From Cohnella luojiensis (GTDB lineage Bacteria; Bacillota; Bacilli; Paenibacillales; Paenibacillaceae), in the NCBI RefSeq assembly GCF_004564235.1, contig NZ_SOMN01000010.1, positions 1-64,000 of the forward strand: 64,000 nucleotides of DNA, written 5' to 3'. Positions within the stretch are counted from its first letter, which is position 1, and every line of letters begins with the position of its first letter. Below are positions 27,168 through 35,513 of the stretch, one piece after another. A program made the position numbers and the translations under genes. The notes beneath the pieces were generated by a model. That model was given only the letters and a program-made list of their open reading frames with translations. It ran no database searches and was not told where the DNA came from.

Positions 27168-27794
27168 TTACGCACGCATTTTATTTATGAACTGTTCCGT
27201 TATCTCATAGACCTTTTCATCACCTACAACCACTATAACGTCGTCTTCTCTTAAAACGACATGGGGCCCCGGAGAAATGGAAACGTTGGTTCCCCGACGC
27301 AGGGCGATGATGGTAGCTCCGGTATTCTGCCAAAACTGAAGATTAGCAATGGTATTGCCAATAACATGCGATTGAGGTTTAATTTTTAGTTCGACGGGCT
27401 TATATGGCTTTATGTTCTGGAGTCGGTCGGAGGCTTCGATAATTTCCTTGACAAGCGATTCGAAATTACGATCCAATTCTTGTTTTTGATGCAATAGAAG
27501 TTGTAAATCCTGTTTTAGGGAATACACTGATTTTAAATAATGATTTTTCGTAATGTATTCATAGGCATTGCTGTCGGAAACGATCGTGATCTCCTTCCCT
27601 TGCGAGACGGATACGATCTTCTCGTCCTTGAGCAACCCGATGGCTTTCCGTATCGTTTCCGGAGATACGTGGTACTGGCCGGCCAACAGCGATCGCCCGG
27701 AAATCTTGCTGTGGATGGGAATTTCTCCGCTTACTATTCTTTGCGCGATATCGAGCGCAATGGATTTATAACCCGCCTTTTCCAATTCAGACAT
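27168..27794 (-). CDS. busR: BusR-type c-di-AMP-responsive repressor (GntR-like HTH plus RCK_C)
   Basis: 208 residues. Residues 1-75 form a GntR-like winged helix (SGRSLLAGQYHVSPETIRKAIGLLKDEKIV). A helical stretch (about 85-120, LKQDLQLLLHQKQELDRNFESL) looks like a coiled coil. The last 80 residues are a TrkA_C/RCK_C domain (GNTIANLQFWQNTGATIIALRRG to LREDDVIVVVGDEKVY). This unusual pairing is the architecture of BusR in Lactococcus and Streptococcus, about 210 residues, which binds c-di-AMP through RCK_C and represses the busA/opuA betaine transporter. Its position 770 bases upstream of opuA, on the same strand, supports the same role. Confidence 0.88.
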   Translation of the reverse strand: MSELEKAGYKSIALDIAQRIVSGEIPIHSKISGRSLLAGQYHVSPETIRKAIGLLKDEKIVSVSQGKEITIVSDSNAYEYITKNHYLKSVYSLKQDLQLLLHQKQELDRNFESLVKEIIEASDRLQNIKPYKPVELKIKPQSHVIGNTIANLQFWQNTGATIIALRRGTNVSISPGPHVVLREDDVIVVVGDEKVYEITEQFINKMRA

Positions 27795-27841
27795 TCCCTG
27801 CTTCTTCCCCTTATTTATTCAATTCTCGTTATTTCAGAACA

Positions 27842-27870
27842 AGCATACGCTTTTCCATTTAAGAAGTAAA
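27842..27870 (-). promoter_or_regulatory. Candidate busR promoter
   Basis: TTTACT (27865-27870) and TATGCT (27842-27847) are 17 bases apart on the minus strand, 48 bases before the busR start. The -10 hexamer is identical to that of the opuA promoter. Confidence 0.45.
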
Positions 27871-27903
27871 CTAGTTGCTGCTCAGAGAGCGGGTTCTTTT
27901 TCT

Positions 27904-28535
27904 TTATCCCCGCTTAAATCGGATCCAGTCGAGATCAAAGTTGCTCCCCGGCAGGAAGATGAACGTCACTTTTTGTACCCCCGTTACCAGTTCCAATTTA
28001 AACGCACGTTCTTCGTATCCTTCGGATTTTTCGAACTCCACGAGTTGATTGCTTTCGCCGTTCTCGCCGTCGAATCGGATATGGATCGTGTTCTTGTCGA
28101 TGGGCGATCTGCGGCGAACGAGAAGCTTCGAAGCGCCTTCGGCGGTAAAATCCATATGCGCAAATTCAAGGGAGACGTTATTTCCGATGCCTTCCACGCG
28201 ACCATCCGCGACAGTAAACGCAAAGCTCGTGGTCAGGTTCAAATTGATAACAATTAACGGAGAACGCATCGAATGCCTCGCAGCCTTCCAGCACGTCGTC
28301 GCTGCCTACCCATGCGAAACGCATTCCCAAATTCAAATGGTTGGGGTCCGCTTGTTTGCAATATATGGCCGGCACTTCTACGTAGCGTCGAATAAGAACT
28401 CGGTTAAATGCAGCGAAGTCTTCTATGCGGACAATATTATCCGACCAATCAGAAGACCTTGCCTCATACAGATCCTCGAACTGATCATATTCGCTTGCCC
28501 AAGCAGCATTTAGGCTGCCAATGGTCTCATATTTG
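27904..28535 (-). pseudogene. Relic of a clan GH-A glycosidase (beta-galactosidase/agarase-like) with CBM tail
   Basis: Two reading frames on the minus strand hold parts of one protein. The upstream part (28178-28535) encodes ETIGSLNAAW, IEDFAAFNRVLI and DPNHLNLGMRFAW, typical of the C-terminal half of a TIM-barrel GH42/GH2-like enzyme. It runs into FDAFSVN and then leaves frame. The downstream part (27904-28269) encodes a jelly-roll carbohydrate-binding-like tail ending in FDLDWIRFKRG. The 5' end of the gene is missing, with a stop codon just upstream of the first part. An internal deletion plus frame change is the simplest reading. No ribosome site supports either open frame as an independent gene. 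Confidence 0.7.
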
Positions 28536-28816
28536 AATCAGCTGCTCGACAAAATACACTTTACTTGCAAAACGTATGGGTGATTGCAGCATACTCATTA
28601 TTCGTAGCAAACAGAAAGGAATAGCGTATATGCCCTAATCTTAACAATTATAGCCTCTATCGCACACGATCTAGGAAGGAAAGTTTGAAACTGCTTAGTG
28701 TTCACCCAAGCCCGAACTTATTCCCGTACATACTGTGTTAGGAACGATTACTGAAAGCTGGTGATTGGACAAGGGCAGTGGAAAAATTGTCCGAGCTTGT
28801 ATGATATGGAGGTGCG

Positions 28817-29428
28817 ATGATGCAACCTGAAGTTTCGAATGCGGATTGGCGTCGAACAACATTAAATATAAGAGATCGTTATGCGTTAAATGGTCACAGA
28901 AGCTGTGTCCTGTGGTTTACCGGCTTGTCCGGAGCGGGAAAATCCACGCTAGCGGCTGCAGTGGAACGGAAACTTTACGCCCTAAGGATCCGATCCTATG
29001 TATTGGACGGCGATAATATTCGTCAGGGATTAAATAAAAACCTGGGATTCGCCCCAGAAGATCGAACGGAAAACATCCGGCGAATCGGAGAAGTGTCCAA
29101 GCTCCTCTCCGATGCCGGACTATTCGCTGTTGTTGCCTGTATTTCTCCTTACAAGGCGGACCGGGATAGCGTCCGTTCGATGTTTCGGGAAGGCGAGTTT
29201 ATTGAAATTTATGTGAAATGCTCCATTGAAGAATGTGAACGAAGGGATCCCAAGGGGTTATACCAAAAAGCAAGATCGGGGGAAATTCCCAACTTTACGG
29301 GTCTTGCGGCTCCGTATGAGCCCCCCGTAAATCCCGAACTCATCATGGATACCGAAACGCGGAGCATAGCCGCAATGGCCGATACTATTATGCAATATTT
29401 AGAAGAAAGAGAACTGCTTTCTTTATAG
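28817..29428 (+). CDS. cysC: Adenylylsulfate (APS) kinase
   Basis: 203 residues. The P-loop GLSGAGKST lies near residue 37. It is followed by the family motifs LDGDNIRQGLNKNLGF, EDRTENIRRIGEV and CISPYKADRDSVR, and by the phosphate-binding region GLAAPYEPP. The enzyme phosphorylates APS to PAPS, the sulfate donor for sulfotransferases. No ATP sulfurylase or PAPS reductase gene is nearby, so the likely role here is donor supply for the sulfotransferase encoded 2.1 kb downstream. The start ATG has GGAGGTGCG upstream. The next gene follows 11 bases later with its own AGGAGG. Confidence 0.93.
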   Translation: MMQPEVSNADWRRTTLNIRDRYALNGHRSCVLWFTGLSGAGKSTLAAAVERKLYALRIRSYVLDGDNIRQGLNKNLGFAPEDRTENIRRIGEVSKLLSDAGLFAVVACISPYKADRDSVRSMFREGEFIEIYVKCSIEECERRDPKGLYQKARSGEIPNFTGLAAPYEPPVNPELIMDTETRSIAAMADTIMQYLEERELLSL

Positions 29429-29439
29429 GAGGCGACAAA

Positions 29440-30272
29440 ATGTCCGAAACTCAAGGTATGTATTTTGGTTTAAATCAAAAAATATTAATTAGCTGTTGTA
29501 ACTTAAATGGAGGTTTATTTGAATTAACCATTAAAGATGATTCCGTACATTTGGAACGCATTCTACACGACAACCTCCGTGGCATGGCAAAATTTCAAGA
29601 CCAAATTGTTCTTGTTAGCGGAGTAGAAGTGTTAATACTGGATAACGAATACAGAGTGGTAAAAAGGAAGGCGTCGGATCGGAGTGCTGATTATCATGGT
29701 GTCGGAGTTTATAAAGATAAGGCTTTCATCGTGGAGACTGATCAAAATAGAGTTGGCATCTATGATTTAAGCGATCTGTCCAGAGTTGACGAGATTAAAT
29801 TGTCGCCTGAAGAAATTGATGTCAATCACGTGAACGATTTATTTATAAAAGATAACAAACTTTATATATCCATGTTTGCCGATACGGGGCATGGATTATG
29901 GAGAAATCTTCCTCTCAATTCCGGAGTTATCGTAGAGTATTGTTTAAAAACGAACAATCGTATCGGAATATGTTTACATTCTTTGCACCAACCTCATAGT
30001 CCGCTTTTCATAATGATGTATTATATTATTGTGATTCCGCAAAATTTCAAATAAAAAGTCATAATCAACCGATTTTTCACACCAAAAAGTACCCGCGCGG
30101 CTTGGCAGTCCGTAATAATTTAATGTTTATCGGCCAAAGTGTAAGAAGACATATAGATATAAACGATGTCCCAAATGACACTTCCGGAATTTCCATTTAC
30201 GATATGGCGAGCCGGAAGGATATTTTTGTTAGCTTACCTTCAGATGAGGTATACGGCATTCTATTGATTTAA
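29440..30272 (+). pseudogene. Frameshifted beta-propeller-like protein (DUF4915-like)
   Basis: The first frame (29440-30054) encodes KILISCCNLNGGLFEL and further repeats of about 40 residues (LRGMAKFQDQIVLVSGV, YHGVGVYKDKAFIVETD, VNHVNDLFIKDNKLYISMF) that look like propeller blades. After HSLHQPHSPL near 30007 the family-like sequence continues in another frame (HNDVLYYCDSAKFQ, YPRGLAVRNNLMFIGQSVRR) up to a stop at 30272. One T lost from the TTTT run at 30006-30009 explains it. So this is a one-base frameshift, either a real mutation, a phase-variable tract or a sequencing error. The gene is AT-rich and follows cysC by 11 bases. Proteins of this sort occur in glycan and sulfation clusters; the function is unknown. 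Confidence 0.7.
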
Positions 30273-30275
30273 AAG

Positions 30276-30310
30276 GACAGGATCAGTTCAATGTGAACTG
30301 ATCCTGTCTT
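30276..30310. terminator. Bidirectional terminator between convergent genes
   Basis: A perfect 15-bp stem (GACAGGATCAGTTCA and its complement) with loop ATG. T-rich tails are present on both strands (TTCATTT on plus, CTTTTAAAT on minus). It starts 4 bases after the stop codon of the propeller gene and lies 40 bases from the end of the convergent glycosyltransferase gene. Confidence 0.85.
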
Positions 30311-30349
30311 CATTTCGCCTGCGTTAGCTTGAGCGCGATAACGCTGGGC

Positions 30350-31381
30350 TCATATTAAATTTCTTATAAAATGGTTCAGTTCTTCTCCTTCTTTATCAAA
30401 ATCAACCTTAAGTTTAAAGTTATCGTACGTATTTCTGCATAAGACCGAATAGCGATGTTCCTCAGAGTAGTAGAGTATTTTATTTACTATTTCTTGCGGG
30501 GATAAACCGTCAATGGCAAGGCATGTTACGCCGTCTACCATAAGCTCTTTTCCTAGCTTTTCATTATAATATTCCGCCTTTACGATCAGGGGCCGTGCCA
30601 TGGCCGCACTATTATAAATAATATGACCATACCCGTCACCACCATATTTGGTATGCCAAATAAAACGCGCTTTCCTCATTTGCTCTGCTATAGCTTGGTG
30701 TCCGGAAATATTACCGTTACGACAATCAACGCCATAACTCTTAAACGTCCAGTTCGGCATTAACGCTTCAACTGTTTGGAATAATTGAAAATCGTGGGCG
30801 CAACCGCCTTCATCAATAAAGCAGTTAACGAAGGAATGAATATAATTCCCGGGGAGAGAAAAGTCCGGATGAAACACAGACAGATCAAATTCCTGGTGAT
30901 AAAGAATGGAATGTATGTGCTTAGGAATGCTTTTTATGACTGCGCTTGTCATCACGTTCGGCGCGATCCACTGCTGCATCTGCCAATCGTTACCTATTTG
31001 GAAAACAAGCTTCGGTTTACTTGGATGAGTTTGGCAAAGTCGCCAAAACGGCTCAACATGTTCGGGCAAGGAAGCGATGACAATATCAACCGGTAATTCA
31101 TAAAAACCATCCAATGTGACACCTTTGTAAGTAAAACCGCTGCGATCCCGACACATATAAATGGAGAGATTATCGTTCAATGATTCTCCTTTTCCAACAG
31201 GTTCAAGAAATTCTCGGATTACATCAGGATGATCCCTTATTTTCCAAAACCCTTGGGTATACCATTCAACGCCGATTGGTGTCGTAATAGTGCCTCCAAG
31301 TCGCTTTTCGAAAAATAATATGAGGCTTAACAGAAGAGAACCGTGATGAAAGTCTGTAAAAACAATTGGTTTTGTAAACAT
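30350..31381 (-). CDS. Putative GT-B glycosyltransferase, paralogue of 32366-33412
   Basis: About 343 residues. The N-terminal half starts KPIVFTDFHHGSLLLSLILFFEKRLGG and contains VFQIGNDWQMQQW. The C-terminal half has ARFIWHTKYGGDGYGHIIYNSAAMARP and DGLSPQEIVNKILYYSEEHR, which looks like the donor-binding half of a GT-B enzyme. It shares most of its length with the protein encoded at 32366-33412, so the two are duplicates flanking a sulfotransferase gene. The start ATG at 31381 fits the paralogue; a GTG at 31390 is possible. The donor and acceptor sugars are not known. Confidence 0.7.
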   Translation of the reverse strand: MFTKPIVFTDFHHGSLLLSLILFFEKRLGGTITTPIGVEWYTQGFWKIRDHPDVIREFLEPVGKGESLNDNLSIYMCRDRSGFTYKGVTLDGFYELPVDIVIASLPEHVEPFWRLCQTHPSKPKLVFQIGNDWQMQQWIAPNVMTSAVIKSIPKHIHSILYHQEFDLSVFHPDFSLPGNYIHSFVNCFIDEGGCAHDFQLFQTVEALMPNWTFKSYGVDCRNGNISGHQAIAEQMRKARFIWHTKYGGDGYGHIIYNSAAMARPLIVKAEYYNEKLGKELMVDGVTCLAIDGLSPQEIVNKILYYSEEHRYSVLCRNTYDNFKLKVDFDKEGEELNHFIRNLI

Positions 31382-31580
31382 ATCATCCACCCCTGGCTTT
31401 ACGATGATGCCAATATAGGAGATTTTATTTAATAAATGATATGAATGAATAACTTAGTTTGCTTGGACACCTACAAAACTAGGTCTAAAACATTGTATAT
31501 GTAGAAAGAAAGGCAGCCGCCGTTTCCTTTTCTTCCCCTGTACATATGTATAATTTAATTATTGTGGGAGGAATATGAAT

Positions 31581-32348
31581 ATGCAAAATCCTAATGAACT
31601 AGTTGTTTTTGCACACATAATGAAAACGGGCGGGTCTACTTTGAGGGTTAATTTTCTGGTTCAGCAATATGAATCGAATCAGTCGGTGGGGTTAAAATTT
31701 CCAGAAGAAGTCATTGAAGAAGCAATGAAAGAAAGTACCAAATATATCAGTGGTCATTTTGGCTTTGGGCTTTATACGGGGCTTTATATGGGTGGTGAGA
31801 ATCATAAAATGTTAATTAATAGTGATTTTCCACGGCCTTTACACTACATTACATTGCTTCGTGAACCTGTGGATCGCATTATTTCACTTTACTATGATAT
31901 ACTGCGTACGTTTCCCGGCCACCCTACTGTTATAAACAAGGACTTGAAAGAATTTGTAGAGACAAAAAATGTATTTTATGAACCCAATCAACAAACATTG
32001 TTAATAACCGGTGGTATTCCAGACTTCAATCTTGCAACAAAACGTATCTCGAATGACTTTAAAGTGGTTGGAATCACGGAATTATTTAATGAATCAGTTT
32101 TTCTAATGAAAAAAGAGTTAGGTTGGGATAAAATCACCAGTCTTCATCTCCACAATCCCAAACACAACGATAATCCTAAACGCCAAAAACGAGATCAAAT
32201 TTCCAGAGAATTAATCGAATTTATTGAAAGAAGCAATTCGCTAGATATTCAACTGTATCAGTTTGCCAAGGAATATTTGATTCAGAGGATTAATTCCTTA
32301 GATTTAAATACCAAAGAAGAGATGGATTCGTTTCTTGGGAACAGTTAA
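31581..32348 (+). CDS. PAPS-dependent sulfotransferase
   Basis: About 255 residues. The 5'-phosphosulfate loop is HIMKTGGSTL near residue 12, and the 3'-phosphate-binding strand and helix are LREPVDRIISLYYDIL near residue 90. Both are hallmarks of the Sulfotransfer_2/heparan-sulfate-type family. It transfers sulfate from PAPS to a carbohydrate hydroxyl, most likely a unit of the glycan made by this cluster. It points opposite to the flanking paralogous glycosyltransferases and is AT-rich. The inner ATG at 31581 has GGGAGG 9 bases upstream; the ATG at 31575 is too close. A TATAAT lies at 31549-31554 but without a good -35 box. Confidence 0.83.
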   Translation: MQNPNELVVFAHIMKTGGSTLRVNFLVQQYESNQSVGLKFPEEVIEEAMKESTKYISGHFGFGLYTGLYMGGENHKMLINSDFPRPLHYITLLREPVDRIISLYYDILRTFPGHPTVINKDLKEFVETKNVFYEPNQQTLLITGGIPDFNLATKRISNDFKVVGITELFNESVFLMKKELGWDKITSLHLHNPKHNDNPKRQKRDQISRELIEFIERSNSLDIQLYQFAKEYLIQRINSLDLNTKEEMDSFLGNS

Positions 32349-32365
32349 TCACCGGAAAAACATGA

Positions 32366-33412
32366 CTATTTCAACCCTTGTATAAAATGTTGGAGGGCCT
32401 GTGATTCTCGATCGAAATCGACTTTCGCTTTAAAGTTTTCGTATACATTTTTGCATAAAGTTGCATAGCGATGTTCCTCTGAGTAGTAGAGTATTTTATT
32501 TACCACCTCTTGAGGGCTTAATCCGTCTATGGCAACGCATGTTACCCCGTCGATCATGAGCTCTTTCCCTAGTTTATCTTGATAGTATTCCATCTTAACA
32601 ATCATTGGCCGGGCTACCGCCGCCGAGTTATAGATAATATGGCCATACCCATCCCCACCATATTTGGTATGCCAGATAAAGCGGGCCTCTTTCATGCGCC
32701 CAGCTAATTCTTCAGGAGTACCTGCATAACCGTCACGACAAATAGCGCCAAAACTCTTAAAAGCCCACTCAGGCATCATTTTTTCAACCGTCTCAAATAA
32801 CTGCCAATCGGGAGCGTAAGACGTCCAATGGGGGGCATAGCCTTCGGCTGTGGTAAAACAATTAACAAAAGAATAAACATTTTGACTTGGGTAGGAAAAA
32901 TCGGGATAAAACACGGAAAGGTCAAATTCTTGATGATAAGAAATAAAGTTTATGTGGTTCGGGACGTTGTTTATTATTGCGCTTGCCATGACGTTTGGCG
33001 CAAGTCCCGCATCGACCGACCATGCGTTCCCAATTTGAAAGATTAACTTTGGTTTATTAGGGTGGCTTTGGCATAGGCGGTGAAATGGTTCTATATGGGC
33101 GGGGATAGAAGCAATTACAATATCCACCGGCATCTGATAAAAACCGCTTAAAGTAACGGCTTTGCCGGTAAAACCCGCATCCGGGCATAAATATACCGAG
33201 TCGCTATTCTCAAGAGGGTTTCCCCTTTTCGTGTTCAGGTACTGTACAACAGTATCCGGGTGATCAAATACTTTCCAGAAACCATGGGTATTCCAATCAT
33301 AGCCAATAGGTTGAAAAACACTTCCCCCGAATCGCTTTTCAAACAACATAATGAAGCTATATAGAAGAGAACCGTGGTGGTAATCAGTTACAACAATGGG
33401 TCTTGAAAACAT
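32366..33412 (-). CDS. Putative GT-B glycosyltransferase, paralogue of 30350-31381
   Basis: 348 residues with the same landmarks as its paralogue: RPIVVTDYHHGSLLYSFIMLFEKRFGG, VFQIGNAWSVDAG, ARFIWHTKYGGDGYGHIIYNSAAVARP and the C-terminal DGLSPQEVVNKILYYS. The main difference is an insert near residue 195 (TAEGYAPHWTSYAPDW). It follows the 213-residue methyltransferase gene by 36 bases and ends the long minus-strand glycan operon; only 17 bases separate its stop from that of the convergent sulfotransferase. AAAGGAGCGG precedes the start. Confidence 0.72.
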   Translation of the reverse strand: MFSRPIVVTDYHHGSLLYSFIMLFEKRFGGSVFQPIGYDWNTHGFWKVFDHPDTVVQYLNTKRGNPLENSDSVYLCPDAGFTGKAVTLSGFYQMPVDIVIASIPAHIEPFHRLCQSHPNKPKLIFQIGNAWSVDAGLAPNVMASAIINNVPNHINFISYHQEFDLSVFYPDFSYPSQNVYSFVNCFTTAEGYAPHWTSYAPDWQLFETVEKMMPEWAFKSFGAICRDGYAGTPEELAGRMKEARFIWHTKYGGDGYGHIIYNSAAVARPMIVKMEYYQDKLGKELMIDGVTCVAIDGLSPQEVVNKILYYSEEHRYATLCKNVYENFKAKVDFDRESQALQHFIQGLK

Positions 33413-33447
33413 ATTTACCCGCTCCTTTATAAATTAAAAGTATTGGA

Positions 33448-34089
33448 TTATGTGCTATATTGATTTTTAAAACTTTCTTTCTGGGCAATGATTTCGGTGA
33501 ATGCTTCCATATGACCTTTGGGAAACAAAACACCAAGTCCAAAGGAGTGATCGAATTCAATATACGGAAACACGGATTTTAGATCATCCCACAATCGGTA
33601 TACTCCAACGTCACCGCCTCTCAATGCAATATCGTGAAACAAAATAACTCCATTTGGCGCCAGCTTCGGTAACCATGTCGTATAGTCGTGAGAAACGGCA
33701 TCATAAGTGTGATAACCATCGATATGAAGCAAATCAACAGATTCATCCGTAAACTTATCCAATGCTTCGTCAAATGTGCTTATTATTAGAGTCGTTATTC
33801 CTTGAAATTCTCGATTCACATGATCGCTGACGCCTTGATAGATATGGTCACCGTAATACCCCGTATGAGGATCACCTTTCCAGGTATCTACCGCGAAGCA
33901 TTTTGTACCAAGGCCACCGTCTTTGACAGCCTCACAAATGCTGAAAAAAGACGTTCCCGCAGCTGTCCCAAGCTCAACGAAGGTTCTAGGCTTCATAAAG
34001 CGGACTAAATCATAAGCAAATCTTCGGTGACCCGACCAACCACCAGTATCGTTGGAAAGGAATTTGTCATTATATTGGGTCCAATTCAT
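33448..34089 (-). CDS. Class I SAM-dependent methyltransferase (Methyltransf_24-like)
   Basis: 213 residues. The SAM-binding motif I is FVELGTAAGTSFFS near residue 38, the acidic loop is CFAVDTWKGDPH, and a later Asp-containing strand reads DLLHIDGYHTYDAVSHDY, followed by GVILFHDI. This set is typical of small O-methyltransferases of the cephalosporin-hydroxylase/Methyltransf_24 type found in glycan clusters. Its start overlaps the upstream glycosyltransferase stop by 20 bases. It may methylate a sugar of the surface glycan. The acceptor is unknown. Confidence 0.78.
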   Translation of the reverse strand: MNWTQYNDKFLSNDTGGWSGHRRFAYDLVRFMKPRTFVELGTAAGTSFFSICEAVKDGGLGTKCFAVDTWKGDPHTGYYGDHIYQGVSDHVNREFQGITTLIISTFDEALDKFTDESVDLLHIDGYHTYDAVSHDYTTWLPKLAPNGVILFHDIALRGGDVGVYRLWDDLKSVFPYIEFDHSFGLGVLFPKGHMEAFTEIIAQKESFKNQYST

Positions 34090-34819
34090 CTGCTATTACC
34101 ACCTCGTATGCAATTTTACGTGCTGTTTTTTTCCAAGAATCATTTAATGGCACTCTAACTTTTAAACACTCTGTCAGCCAGAGCTTAAACTGCTCCGGTC
34201 TATAATCGATCGGTTCTTGACCATTCTGTACTAATCGCCAATTATATGATAATCCATTAAGATGCAAGTAGGTATATTGCGGGATAACTGCGGTAAGTAT
34301 ACCCTTTTCGTGGAGTTGCTTTTGGATACATCCAAAATGGTCATATTCCGGTGGTTTGGCTGAAAAGTCTTTTTTTATTTGGCTGAGAATTGTTTTGTGT
34401 AAAAACCAACAGCAAGGATGTATTCTCTGGAGGAAACCGGATGGGGCACCAGTGTCCTGATATACGGCTATGCTTTTTTCGACAGTTGCTAGTTGTTGTA
34501 CAACCTCCCAAAAATTGCTATCATTAATGATAAAATCTTGTTCTGTAAACCATACCCATTCACTGTCCGAATATTTCAGTGCTTCATTGGTAGCGACATT
34601 GCGCCAGTCTTCATCGGCATAATGATCCCTATTGGTGACGAAGGTTATATTGTCTTCCATCATGTTTTTTTGCACGAATTCCTGAAAATTTGGGGGCTCA
34701 TTTATCTCGGTGAAAACGATAATAACGCGGTTAAGTCTGTTGCGGTTATCCCGAATGAATTGTCGCCAAAGTGGGTAATCGCAATTATTCGGCCATACGA
34801 GTATTAAATCAATTTGCAT
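34070..34819 (-). CDS. Putative GT-A-like glycosyltransferase
   Basis: About 249 residues. The sequence begins MQIDLILVWPNNCDYPLWRQFI. It has WVWFTEQDFIINDSNFW near residue 95, where the acidic pair can play the part of a metal-binding DxD, and HPCCWFLHKTIL and YTYLHLNGLSYNW further on. The general pattern is a short GT-A nucleotide-sugar transferase, but I do not recognise the family. The start at 34819 follows AGGAGG at 8 bases. It sits between two methyltransferase genes, almost touching the first and overlapping the second. Confidence 0.6.
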   Translation of the reverse strand: MQIDLILVWPNNCDYPLWRQFIRDNRNRLNRVIIVFTEINEPPNFQEFVQKNMMEDNITFVTNRDHYADEDWRNVATNEALKYSDSEWVWFTEQDFIINDSNFWEVVQQLATVEKSIAVYQDTGAPSGFLQRIHPCCWFLHKTILSQIKKDFSAKPPEYDHFGCIQKQLHEKGILTAVIPQYTYLHLNGLSYNWRLVQNGQEPIDYRPEQFKLWLTECLKVRVPLNDSWKKTARKIAYEVVIADELDPI

Positions 34820-34820
34820 A

Positions 34821-35513
34821 TTACAGTCCTCCTGTTCTACTCCACTTATAGTCAGATGGATGCGATTTATATAGCCCTGCGAGACCACGAGGTGTTGCAA
34901 AATGGAATGGTCTTATTTTTTCGTATTTAACTAAACCATTTATTTCTCCTGGAATCTCCCCCCACGGCCAATAGGGTTGATTGGGATGGTCTGGATGGTC
35001 TTTTACTTCTTGCCCTAGATGCCTGTGGAGGTCATGGATAAAAATAAATCCACCCTCTTCTAGGTAGTCGTAGAATTTAATAAACTCCGCAAAGCGTGTT
35101 TGTGGCTCTGTATCCAGCAAGATCAGCTTATATTTCTTCTCGCCTGGGTCAAAATCTTTGACATCTTCACAATATAAATTTACCTGATTTTGTAAGCCCA
35201 TTCGATGTATTCGCTCAACTGCCCGTTCATGAACATGGCTCGAAAATTCAATGGTATCAAGTTTACCCTTACCATTTTCTTTGAGTGCCATGCCCATATA
35301 GGAGGCACCTGTTGCATAGTGGGTGCCTGTCTCAAGTACCCATTCAGGCTTTAATAGCCGGACAAACCCATAGAGAAACTCACCTGTTTCACACTCAATA
35401 CCACCGGAATTGAATGCGGAATACAGTTTTGCTTCCTCTCCACCTGACCATTCAGACTCACTATGGAGCTTGAGGGTTGGGTCGAGAGATAATAATAGGT
35501 CGGTTGTGTTCAT
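34821..35513 (-). CDS. Class I SAM-dependent methyltransferase
   Basis: 230 residues. Motif I is VLETGTHYATGASYMGMAL near residue 75, followed by LDTIEFSSHV and NLYCEDVKDF. A C-terminal strand, GGFIFIHDLHRHL, gives a metal-type His/Asp pair. It resembles O-methyltransferases of lipopolysaccharide and S-layer glycan clusters. Its start overlaps the stop of the upstream GT4 gene by 4 bases, and its stop is 1 base from the next start, so translation is tightly coupled. The acceptor is unknown. Confidence 0.78.
   Translation of the reverse strand: MNTTDLLLSLDPTLKLHSESEWSGGEEAKLYSAFNSGGIECETGEFLYGFVRLLKPEWVLETGTHYATGASYMGMALKENGKGKLDTIEFSSHVHERAVERIHRMGLQNQVNLYCEDVKDFDPGEKKYKLILLDTEPQTRFAEFIKFYDYLEEGGFIFIHDLHRHLGQEVKDHPDHPNQPYWPWGEIPGEINGLVKYEKIRPFHFATPRGLAGLYKSHPSDYKWSRTGGL

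Noticed and set aside
26525..27794. A complete Thoeris defence system formed by the TIR gene and the upstream 208-aa gene
   Set aside because: The 208-aa protein is a GntR-HTH/RCK_C regulator of BusR type and has no SIR2, SLOG or membrane effector domain, so it is not a ThsA.
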